Shown here one piece after another: positions 11,040 through 21,367 of a DNA stretch of 64,000 bases. The notes under the pieces were generated by a model. The model did not search any database. It was given only the letters and a program-made list of their open reading frames with translations, and was not told the DNA's origin. The translations under genes were made by a program, and so were the position numbers. Within the stretch, counting starts at the first letter, position 1. Each line of letters opens with the position of its first letter. The DNA lies in the NCBI GenBank assembly GCA_032718475.1, contig JAUCBJ010007768.1, forward strand, positions 1 to 64,000, in the 5' to 3' direction. This stretch comes from Nemertoderma westbladi (taxonomy: Eukaryota > Xenacoelomorpha > Nemertodermatida > Nemertodermatidae).

Positions 11040-11545
11040 TGGTATCTAATCTATTTCTTTATTTATTATTCTTTAATCCAGACAGTAAAATTGTCCATAA
11101 AAACATTAAACAAACAAATAACACAAAACAAACACAACAGAGCACAATGAAAGCAAGGAAAAAAAATAAATACCAAAAACCCTAATAATGTAAATCCCCT
11201 ATGTTCAACCAATAAACTGTAACGTGTCGCGTATGCGACTCGTAAGGAAAGTTTCCATGTGCAACTGCACAACATTAGTGAGACACTAGCATAAAAAGCA
11301 TAACCAAATAATCGTCTAGCAATAATATTGTAGCCTACACGAAATTTATTATATATGTCTAAACTGTAGTTCCACCGTGACCACAAAGCATTGCAGTAAT
11401 ATTTCGTACAGAAACATTGAAATAATTTCATCTTAACACTGGTTGAACACTTATTAAATTTCCTAATTAGTAAATTACCACTTTTATAAAGGCTATGTAA
11501 TTGGTTCAAAATATCAAATCTGTCATGTGAATAATTGTTTATTGT
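11040..11545 (-). pseudogene. LINE-D, 3' part (RT thumb/C-terminal region)
   Basis: The minus-strand translation reads NNYSHDRFDILNQL, then YKSGNLLIRKFNKCS, KLFQCFCTKYYC and YNIIARRLFGY. This is the C-terminal region of a CR1/Rex-like LINE reverse transcriptase. The N-terminal part of the same element lies at 27958-28560; its last residues (NYLGHI) join to this piece in the order expected of one RT. The LINE was therefore split by the nested insertion of LINE-C and the BEL element. A poly-A-like 3' end lies near 11040. Confidence 0.7.
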
Positions 11546-11583
11546 TTATATCACAGAACCTACAGAACCTTAGCATACTACTG

Positions 11584-12952
11584 TGTTCGCGGTATTTCAA
11601 CTTTTCCTAACGCGAGTTGAATATTTTTTGGATTTATTTAAAATGAATATACCGATATCACTACTGGGTGCGGGAACATGGTATTTGGGTACATTCAATG
11701 GACTGGGGGCGATTTATGGGCGAATATTGGGGCGACTTACGGGGTACGGGACTCATTTCATGTATTTAAGGGCCAGGGGTGGGAGGCAAAGTTAAGCAGT
11801 ATTCAGGTTTGCCTGATTACTATTAGGCCTAGCCAACTTCCTGCTGCCTGTAGAGGTGGATTTGGTAACTCGCTAGGTCTAAAGGACAAGGACTGCCCTT
11901 AGCGGTCCCTGGCCAACAGCAGTTATTACGAGCCTGAAAAGGACATCGGAAAGTCTGCTGCTTGTGTCAGGGATTTGCGACGGGAACCGACGACAGACCC
12001 CTAGCCAAGCCTTACTGGTTCCTGACCGATCCCTTCGGGGTTTGGTAAGGGTGGGACGGACACGCGAACGGGTCGACCGACTAACGGAGGAAGGGTTCGA
12101 TGAGGACTGCCTTCCTGAAGTGGGTTCCACAACCGGTGTTAGTACGAGCCTGAATAACGACTCGGAAAACCACCAACCATTGGGGCTCACGACGGGCTGA
12201 TATACCCCTTGCCAAGCCATACTGGTTCCTGACCGATCCCTTCGGGGTTCGGGAAGGGTGGGACGGACACGCAACGGGGTCGAAAGATAAAGGACTAGAC
12301 TCTACTGGCCTACTGACTGTTCGGAGCAGCTTCTCGGCTGCCGAAGCGACTACGAGCCTGAATAAGGACTCGGAAAGCCTAGGTGGTTGGGTCCCTGCGA
12401 TGAACCGACGGACCCCTAGCCAAGCCGTACTGGTTCCTGATGACCGATCCCTTCGGGGTTCGGGAAGGGTGGGACGGACACGCAAATGGGTCCACCGACA
12501 TGACAGACCCCTAGCCAAGCCGTACTGGTTCCTGATGACCGACCCCTTCGGGGTTTGGGAAGGGTGGGACGGACACGCAATAGGGTCGACCGACACTATG
12601 GTACCGAGACTAGGACTAGAACATTAGTTAGGCTAAAATCTGAGCGAACAGTGGGTAATTAAATAATATACTGTAGGGATTTATATTGTCGTGTTATATT
12701 ATTGTGAATATTTGGTGTATATTGGTTTGGGGAAGCCCAACTTATTCTCAATCAAGGTTCAACTGTAGGGAAGTTACATTAAAGAGTATATCCAACCAAT
12801 GAACCAACCTTTCCCTCAACCGCAATCTTGCATTTAAGAATGTTTTCCTTCTCCACTACCAATATCCGGTGACTGGCCGGGATTCCATGGTCTGAAAAGT
12901 TCCGCCTCCAGCATCGGCGTTTTCCCCCATGGTGTCGGGAATAACGGCAACA
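11584..12952 (+). repeat. BEL 5' LTR (1369 bp)
   Basis: It starts TGTTCGCGG and ends ATAACGGCAACA. It aligns end to end with 24149-25530. The two LTRs differ at scattered sites, and many of the differences are CG to TG or CA changes (for example in the blocks near 12065-12170), a sign of methyl-CpG decay. The LTR contains four copies of a ~90-bp block and three copies of a short hairpin motif. A TATTTAAGG TATA-like sequence lies near 11763. Small reading frames in it are by-products of the GC-rich repeats. Confidence 0.95.
11992..12592 (+). repeat. Four ~90-bp repeats within the 5' LTR
   Basis: Copies begin at about 11992, 12199, 12410 and 12502. Each contains CTAGCCAAGCC, ACTGGTTCCTGA and a strong GC hairpin (CCCTTC...GAAGGG) followed by GTGGGACGGACACGC. 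The same four copies recur in the 3' LTR from about 24560 to 25160. Between them lie copies of the TACGAGCC-type hairpin motif (11927, 12143, 12351). Promoter or packaging functions are possible but not shown. Confidence 0.8.
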
Positions 12953-13377
12953 AAATTGAGAATAAGTGGATCAATTTTGACGGGCTGTCAAAATTGAGAA
13001 TAAGACGCGGCCAACTTCGACTGGTGGAAGTTGGGAATCCTACAATACTCTTCAAACTCTCTCCGTGCTTACCCAGCATCCACTACGAGGAGACTCTGGT
13101 ATTTGAGTTAAGACAAAGTCGTGGTTTAATCAATCGACAAACTCGAACTAATAAACTCGTAGTCGGCAGATCACATCAACGACAGATCAATGGAAGTATC
13201 GATCACACCCATTGATATAATCCAAGTTGAGCCAGGAATCTGGCACATCGAAGTTGAAGTACAAGGAACGAACGTCGGATGATTCAGGATTACCGTTCGG
13301 GTAGTCCAAGCTGAATACGAGACCTACGAAGAACTATTTTACGACATCGCATATCTAGCTACCAACGAGGCGCTAGA
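12953..13377 (+). promoter_or_regulatory. BEL leader with perfect 11-bp-stem hairpin
   Basis: Immediately after the LTR, AAATTGAGAATAAG occurs twice (about 12953 and 12991). It brackets a perfect hairpin whose arms are TCAATTTTGAC (12971-12981) and GTCAAAATTGA (12987-12997), with loop GGGCT. A possible primer-binding site would start at the TGG at 12967; I cannot name the tRNA. The remaining ~380 bases up to the gag ATG show no other feature. Confidence 0.6.
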
Positions 13378-15830
13378 ATGACGATGAACAACGTCTCCGA
13401 TACCGATGAGATGGACCACCACACAGACTCGGAAGCCAACGAGGTACCGAACGTAGAGAACATGACCCATCGACTAGGCGCTCTCAAAGGCGGAGTCACT
13501 CGAGCGTATCAACGTATAGAGAAACAACTCAAGGGAGTCGAAACCCCCCTCAACGAGATACAAACTCAGCTACAGAATATCCGAAGTATCTTACAACGAT
13601 ATGAGAGGATGATACAGGCGTATCAAGAACTCATCCCCACCACCGATCAGGTAAACTACCCCAGACTAGAAGAACACGTTGTACATCTAGATGAGTTCCT
13701 CAAACAACACCGGAGGACCCTCAGCCTCGTGAGAGGCTACGAGGAACAGTACTATAAGAGAACTGAAAGAACAGATGCAGAATGTGTGCGAACCTCCAGC
13801 ACCAGGAAAGCAATTCATCGAAAGAGAACGGGGTCCTCGAGGCACCAGCACTCCAGCGCTAGGAGCGAGATGTCCGGTTCAGCACGCAGTTCTCAAGGGG
13901 GTCAGCCACTCCGAGATCAGCTACGAGAACAGAGGGCATTGGCCCTCAAAGCTCGGATGGAAGATGAATATGTTCAACTGTGAGTCGAGCAAGATGTATT
14001 AGCAGCCAAAATGCAAAAACGAGAGGCCAAACAACAGGCCGAACAACGTAAACGAGAGGCCGAACAACAGGCCGAACAACGTAGACGAGAGGCCGAACAA
14101 CGTGAACGAGAGGCCGAACAACAGGCCGAACAACGTAGACGAGAGGCCGAACAACAGGCCGAACAACGTAGACGAGAGGCCGAACAACGTGAACGAGAGG
14201 CCGAACAACAGGCCGAACAACGTGAACGAGAGGCCGAACAGGAGGTCAAACATCGTAAACTAGAGGCGGAAATGCGTAAACAACATGCCGAGGCCCAAGC
14301 GATTCTCATCCATAAAAAGAATGCGGATATTGTGAAACTCGCGGAATACGAAACCGCACTCATAGTACGGGATCTTCAACTATATGAGGACTGGGAAAGG
14401 GGTATACAACAGAACTATGAACCAATCCCGGTCCCGGAATTAGAGAAGTCATTTACGCCACCGGCGGCGAAACCTCCGAAACCCGAGTTCCCGCCAACCA
14501 TACAGTCTACGTTATCGGCACAAGCACCGGTATTCCATCCCCCACCGGTTACGCTTAAGAATGAGGAACCTTATTTCCCAGCCAACCCCACGGTCCCGAG
14601 CGTTCCCAAGTACGAGCCTGAAAAGGACTCGGAACGGGACACCACCCCTCGATCCAACAACCCGTTTACATCTACACCCCAAATCCGTAACCGCGTGATC
14701 ATTAAAACTCCACCTCTCATCGATCCATCGTGCATGGGAGAGAGTGCCAATAACTATAACCCTCCTAGTCATTCCAGTTCAGATGACGTCGGCATTATCC
14801 GGGCATTGGAAAACCGCCTGGCCATGCCCAAGATGGAGATCCGCACCTTCGAAGGAGACCCCGTCGATTACCTCGGATTCAAGAAACGGTTCTTCGCTCA
14901 GATTGGGTCAACGGATATAACCGACGCACAAAAACTGGTATATTTATCCCAATACCTGGGCGACAAACCACGCCGAATCATTAAATGTTTCGAGGGAGGC
15001 TCTCATGAAGCATACTATGACGCATGGAAAACTCTAGACAAAAGATACGGAAATATCGGGACTATAATTAATAAAACTCTCGAGAAACTGATACAGGAAG
15101 CGGGATCCCTAGGGGACCCACAGAATATCCAGGAGTTCTCGGATTCCATGAATGATGCCTACTACACTCTAAAACCATTAAATAAGGAGGAACAAGTAAA
15201 CAACATTCTAAACCTCCGACAGATTGCCCGAAAGTTCCCCGGATGGCTGCAAAGTAAGTGGGCGTATAAATGCGTAGATCTCCGACGCAGACACCCAGAT
15301 CGAGATCCCAGTTTCCTCGAAATGTCGGCATTCCTGGATGATATCTCAGAAGCCATGAATGACTCAATGTTCTCCAAACAAAGTCTCGCCAAGTTAGATG
15401 GAATAGAGAACAACTCCAGGAGCAGGACACCCACTCAGAAACTGAGATTCCGTCCCCCTCCGGTGAGTACGATGGCTATCACCATGGCCGAGGATTCCGA
15501 CGATGAGGACTACGAAGAACCGACATCAGCTGAGGAATGGGCGTGTTATCTTGCGAATTGGGCACCCGAAAGGGAAGGCACCACAACCTCCATTCTCTGT
15601 CTCTTCTGTGGAGAGAAACATAAGGTGGAATTCTGCAGAAAGTTCCAGTTTGCCGAACTCGTTCTATGCTTCGAGGCGATAATGAAACACCGAGGATGCT
15701 TCCGGTGTCTTCGAACAGGTCACTATGTCCGGGATTGCGACCAAAGATCGTGCTGTGCGGTCTGTAATGACCTACGTCATCACACACTCCTCCACATCCC
15801 CGCGAACTTTGACTTTACCACCCTCCCCTT
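13378..15830 (+). pseudogene. BEL gag region
   Basis: The frame starts at ATG 13378 (MTMNNVSDTDEMDHH). It has an N-terminal helical part and an in-frame TGA (13981-13983) in the context CTG TGA GTC. A long Glu/Gln/Arg coiled coil encoded by short tandem repeats follows (14011-14250), then a Pro-rich linker. Next is a DUF1759-like gag domain (from about MEIRTFEGDPVDYLGF, 14833, to about 15400). Zinc knuckles follow: CLFCGEKHKVEFC (15598-15636), CFRCLRTGHYVRDC (about 15700) and a CAVC...H element. Gag would package the RNA in a virus-like particle. The same frame runs straight into pol, as usual for BEL. A copy of the TACGAGCC hairpin motif lies in the linker (14611-14634). Confidence 0.9.
14011..14250 (+). 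repeat. Coding tandem repeats (gag coiled coil)
   Basis: Short units of the form CGTAGACGAGAGGCC / GAACAACAGGCC, all multiples of three, encode repeats such as RREAEQQAEQ and REREAEQ. Antisense frames over this region (Cys/Ser/Leu-rich) are shadows of the repeat. Confidence 0.85.
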
Positions 15831-18800
15831 TCGGATCGAAGCCCAACGAAGAGGAGAAACGAACCACGTCTCTAAAGGAACCTGGACGATTCAACGGAGG
15901 GAAACCAATCCGTTTAAGACCTCCACCGATGTATCACAAGTGACAAATATCTTGGCCACGATCAACCTTATAAATCGCCGTTACATGGTCTTTGCCAAAG
16001 TAATCCCAGTAAGAATTCAAGGACTCGGGAAATCCTTGACAACGCTCGCGTTCCTTAATAACGGGTCGGATGGAACCATCATCGACCGGGATTTCCTCGA
16101 ACAACTCGGCCTAGACTACAAACCTTGCAAACGGCCCAGACAAACTATCACCGACCATAGAGAAGTAGAGTCCGGGGAGGTACAGCTCCAGATGGAAGGA
16201 GTCATGAAGGGTTACGAGACGGTCAAGCTGACGATCAAGAACGCCTTGGTACACACTGATCTCTGAGTGCGGTTCCGACAATCAGCTGAATACGCACCTC
16301 TCATACAGTTAGACCGGGAAGATGTAGACCTACGATGTCCACCGTTGGACGTGAACCGAATCACACTATTGATCGGACTAGACACACCGGAATTACACAT
16401 ACCCACTGGAGACGTCGCCCGATCTGTAAAGCCGGGTGACGGCTTTTATGCCGAACGCATGATCATGGGTTGGACACTCTGCGGCATCAAAGAGGAGACT
16501 ACAGACACTTATACATATCTCCCTAAATACCAGATTAAAGAGAATGCAACATCCGTGGGTTATTGTTCAGCAACAGACCTGGATGAGGACTTATTCCTTG
16601 AGACTGAGAAAACCCAGCAGGAGATGACCAAATACTTTAATCTAGAGACCCAAGAGTTTGCTGAAAAGGACGAGAACCTGTCCGAGGAAGATCAATATTG
16701 TATTGACGTCCTTGATCAGGCCACGTTCAAAGACGGACATTGGTGTTCACCCATGCTATGGAAAGACCCAGATAAACCGATGGCGAATAATGCCAACATG
16801 GCCCTTAGGCGGCTTAAAGGAATCCTACGCCGGTTGAATGACCAACCCGAGATAAAGGAGAAATATAATAATGTAATCAAAGGATATCTAGAAGATGGAT
16901 TGGTGGAAATGGTACCCAGGAATGAACTGCAAGGGGGTAGACGGACATATTATCTCCCAACCCACTATGTGGTAGAAGCCCGGAAGGGCGATAAAATCTG
17001 AGTAGTCAATGATGCTGCTGCTATGTATCAAGGCGAATCCCTGAACAGCCAACTTTATACAGGGCCCAACATATACAGTACACTTATCGGCGTGTTGATC
17101 AGGTTCGGGGAAAACTGGATAGCATTCACATGCGACATCAAAGCGATGTTTCACCAGGTCCGAATGCTACCAAGAGACTCAGACTGTCTGCGTATATTAT
17201 GGATGGATAAAACATTAACTCCACAGGAGATAAGTCAACTCACATTGAAGGATGTGGACGTAATGCGCATGATCGTCAGGATCTTTGGCGCTAAGGACTC
17301 GCCGGTAGCATGTAGTGACATGCTGAAGAAAACAGCGACTATGTGCGAAAACGAGTTCCCTCCGACAGTCATAGAAACCATCCGACGATGCTTCTACGTG
17401 GACGACGGATGCGCCGGTGCCGATAATATTGACGAGGCATATCAGCTAGCGATGGGGATGGTGGAATGTTTAAAGAGAGGAGGTTTCCCCCTCGTAAAGT
17501 TCAGATCCCATGACAAAAAACTTATGGAAAAGTTTCCGGAAGAAATCAGACTGGACGACAATAAAATGTATTCCGAGGATGTGGATCGCCGTGTACTCGG
17601 CATTGAATGGGACATAGAATTGGATGAATTCATCTTCAAATATAACCCCCTACCCAAGCCCATGATGAAAAGGGGATGTTTGTCTATAAAAAGTGCAATA
17701 TTCGACCCACTAAACTTCATATCTCCGGTAACCTTGGCCAGAATGAATTTGATCAAGGAAATGTGGATAGAAGGACTGGGATGGGACGAAGAACTCCCCC
17801 CACACCTCAGTGTCAAATGGAGAAAGTGGACGGAACAACTCGAACATCTACATCTTATGCGGATCCCTCGACCGTTCTTCCTCGATAAACTACCCACCGA
17901 TATCTTCCAGCTCCACACTTTCTCGGATGCTTCGAATACCAGAATCGGCGTAGTCACTTTCCTAAGAAGACTAAGTCAAGATGGAAACGGCGATACGAGC
18001 TTCTTATTTTCTAAGGCTAAGACAGAATCCGGGGAATTCGTAGCAACGATACCGAGACTTGAGCTACAGGCCGCAGTTTGGGCAGTGAGACAGAACCGCA
18101 TGGTCATGCGGAATCTACGAATCCCCATCGAATCGCAACATTTCTGGGTCGATTCGAGTATCATTCTCTACTACCTCCACTCACCATCACGGCGACACAC
18201 CACGTTCGTAGCGAACCGAGCCACGGAGATAAAACAGTGCACCGGCCGAGAACAGTGGCACCATGTAAATGGGAAAGAAAACCCAGCGGACTTATCGAGC
18301 AGAGGCGCCACCCCACGACAGCTCGGTAAAAGTAAACTCTGCCTCACCGGCCCGGAATTCCTACAGCAGCCACAATTAACCTGGAGTACCCAATTCGATC
18401 CCGAACTCGATAGCGGAAAATACTCCAAAGATGACAAGGAGATCCGTAAAGTCCATAGAAGCGCCGCAGTGGAGATCTATAGTTGTCTGACCGAGCCTGC
18501 AAAGGACTCGGGCAGGCACTATAATGTCGCGACTATCACGCAACCAGCAGCGTCTTTACAACTATTGATCGAGCGAACCTCCTCAATGAGACGTCTCATC
18601 CACCACGTCATAACCCTTCGCAACTTCCTGCGGTGGAAAGACAACAAACCGATAGTTCAACGAAGTATACAAGAACTCATCATTGTGGAGAAATGTATTG
18701 TTAGATATGTCCAGAAAGTAAGTTTCCCCGACGAGTGGGAACAACTCAGTGCAGGCAAGACCTTGAAACCGGACAGTCCAGTCTACCAATTGAGACCAAT

Positions 18801-20118
18801 GATGGGAGAGGACGGACTGATTCGACTGAATACCCGGATGGCAAACGCCCCGGTTGAATACGAGGTCAAATACCCAGTGCTTCTGCCCGGAACATCAACA
18901 CTAGCCAAGCTATTAATCCAACAGTGTCACAAGGAAAACCATCACGCGGGACAGAACTGGATTATGGCTAATATACGGCAAAGATATTGGATCACCCACA
19001 TCCAGCCAATGATCCGGCAAGTGTTAAAACGTTGTTTTCCCTGCAGAAGATATCTAGCGCCACCACTCACACAAAGGATGGCCAACTTACCAGCCACACG
19101 TCTACAGTCCGATTCCCCACCGTTCTATGTAACCGGAGTAGACTGTTTCGGACCATTCACGGTCATCGAGCGATGATCCAACATCAAATGCTGGGGAGCC
19201 ATCTTTATCTGCCTTAGGTCTAGGGCAATCTACCTAGACATCGTGGTGAACCTTATGCAACATGCATTTACCAACGCCCTGCGTCGGTTCATGGCAAACA
19301 ATGGAACATGTCGTCATATGTACTCCGATAATGGTACAAACTTCGTGGGAGGAGAAAGAGAACTTAGAGAGGCGATCGAGGGATGGTTCACCGAGGACAC
19401 CGCATCCCAAGTCTGGAGGGAACACCATATACAGTGGCACTTCCAAACATCCTTAGCACCCCATACGAGCGGGGTATGGGAGAAGCTGATCGACTTGGTA
19501 AAACGATCCATGCGCGTCGCATTAGGGGACACCCGGGTAACCCACGACACCCTTCGCACAACATTCTGCGAGATCACGGCTACCCTAAACAACCGGCCCA
19601 TCGTACCTATCCGCGATGACCCCACAGATCTGGAGCCTCTCACTCCTAACCACCTACTCGGAAGACCCAAAACCCATATTCTTCCAGAGACGATGTTTCC
19701 GGATCCCAACGATATCGCGAGACATACCAATTGGAAAAAGGCCCAAGCATTGGCAGCGCATTGGTGGAGAATATGGGCACAAGAGTATCTCATAACCCTC
19801 CGGACCAGGAGGAAGTGGAACAACACCTATAGGAATGTCGCAGTTGGCGACATGGTGCTAGTGAAGGAAGATCTCAAAGACCGCGTCCACTGGCCTGTGG
19901 CGCGAGTCGTGGCAATAAACCCGAGTAAAGACGGACTTGCGAGGACTGTGACGATACGAATGGCAAAGGGCCACTACCAATGCCCTATCCAGAGGCTGTG
20001 CCTTCTTGAAGGCAATGACAGCGGTGACTCTACGAGAGGTGATAAGTTCCCTACTCAGGATCCTGCTGCAGACATGGTGACAATGCTAAACCCATTTAAA
20101 CCCTTCTCATCCTGTTGA
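15831..20118 (+). pseudogene. BEL pol region: PR, RT, RNase H, integrase
   Basis: The frame continues from gag. The retroviral-type aspartic protease reads FLNNGSDGT (16051), where family members have Asp-x-Gly-Ser; the catalytic Asp is Asn here. After TGA (16264) comes a peptidase-A17/RT region, and after TGA (16999) the RT palm with CDIKAMFHQV and the catalytic YVDD (17395-17406). RNase H shows FSDAS (about 17923), RLELQAA and WVDSS. Integrase has an HHCC zinc site (HKENHHAG...CFPC) and a DDE core: GVDCFGP, TGA (19174), SDNGTNF (about 19324) and GVWEKL. A DUF5641-like tail ends at TGA 20116-20118. There are no frameshifts; only three TGA stops interrupt this part. Confidence 0.92.
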
Positions 20119-21367
20119 CAAACTCTTTTATATGTGATTTACTGACAATGAATAATGGACCCCCCTTAAACCAACTGTAACCACGCAATGGTATTTGTGT
20201 TTCCTCGTGTGTTATGTGGAGTCCAGCATCACCCTGCAGATGTTTCGACTGACGCAGGGTCGTTTATGTATTGTTCACCCTGATTTTGGTCATCAGGACC
20301 AACGACATTGGATTATTGGAAATGGTAAAGATTTGAAGTGGAATTCATTGTATTCATTGTGTTGTATTGTGTTGTCCGTTGCGTGCGCAGTTCGGGGTGT
20401 AGGCGGTGTAACTAGTCCAGCTGTAGATCCCGGATTGCCACGCAACACCCCCTCTATCCCGTTATTCTGGTGGGTCCATGGTGCATCCACATGACTTCGT
20501 CGATAGAGGTTTTATGTTTCTCAGTTGCGTTATTCTGGTGGGACCGTTACGTGGATTTTGGGGCGTAGGCGGTGTAACTAGTCCAGCTGTAGATCCCAGA
20601 ATGTTGCGTAACCCCATCCCACATGACTTCGTCGGCTGAGCTTTATGTTGTTGGGAGTGTTATTCTGGTGGGTCCCTGGTGCATTCCACGTGACTTCACT
20701 CCCAGCGTCTTCATTGTCCGTTACGTGTGCAGTTTGGGGCGTAGGCGGTGTAACTAGCCCAGCTGTAGATCCCAGATTGCCGCGTAACACCCCTTCCACA
20801 ACGAAAATTTTCCCAAAGAAGATGGTTGAATGTAGTTGGAAATGATGAAAAGAAACAGACGACATTACTATAAACTGAATGATGACGCGTATGATGATGA
20901 AAATGTAATGATGCGCACCCTGGTGCTGCGCTTATAACAAATGATGATAGCCGGGGGGCTATAACCCCAATGATGATGTGGAAATAAATGAAATGTGTAA
21001 TAAATGGTGTAATAAATGATGAAATGTGGTAATAAATGATGAAATGTGGAAAGAAATAAATGAAATGTACAATGAGTAATAATGAGAAATGGAAAAAGAC
21101 AAAAAAAAAAATGTATAAAATGTAGAAAGAAAAGAATTGGAAAAAAGAAGAGGACATAAAAAGTCAAAACTGGTTGGATATTAATGTATAGCTATAGTAA
21201 CTTTAAATGCTGAATGTATTAGCAATAAGATGGTAGATGCCTATATAGCAATGATATTTAATAAACTGAATTACAAATAAACTGAATTATTCTGCAGTCA
21301 CTATAGTATCAGACTTTCTGGATTTATAATTAACTGATGTAAATTTGCAACGGACATAATCGAAAAT
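20119..21367 (+). other. BEL spacer between pol and the third ORF
   Basis: There is no coding sequence. The first half holds three ~170-bp structured repeats (listed separately). From about 20850 to 21170 it is a purine- and AT-rich stretch of AATGATGAAATG-like units. Position 21368 is the first ATG of the third frame. A subgenomic or spliced RNA would be the expected way to express that frame; I see AG dinucleotides but no compelling acceptor. Confidence 0.5.
20378..20795 (+). repeat. Three ~170-bp repeats with covarying hairpin stems
   Basis: Three copies share the core GTAGGCGGTGTAACTAG followed by AGCTGTAGATCCC. Each core is enclosed by complementary ends: GTTGCGTG (20378) with CACGCAAC (20439-20446), GTTACG (20546) with CGTAAC (20607-20612), and GTTACG (20720) with CGTAAC (20783-20788). 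The G-C pair of copy 1 is an A-T pair in copies 2 and 3, so pairing is kept while the sequence changes. Copies are 168 and 174 bp apart. A TTATTCTGGTGGG segment lies between cores. Confidence 0.75.

Noticed and set aside
11678-12627. Small ORFs in the BEL LTR, repeated at 24243-25210
   Set aside because: They arise from the GC-rich ~90-bp repeats in non-coding LTR and are not conserved between the two LTRs.
13974-14363. Minus-strand Cys/Ser-rich ORFs
   Set aside because: Antisense of the gag coiled-coil repeats.
13981-19176. TGA as selenocysteine or programmed readthrough in gag-pol
   Set aside because: Four scattered sites that could all be decayed CGA, with CpG-type LTR differences, fit decay better; kept only as an alternative in the finding.
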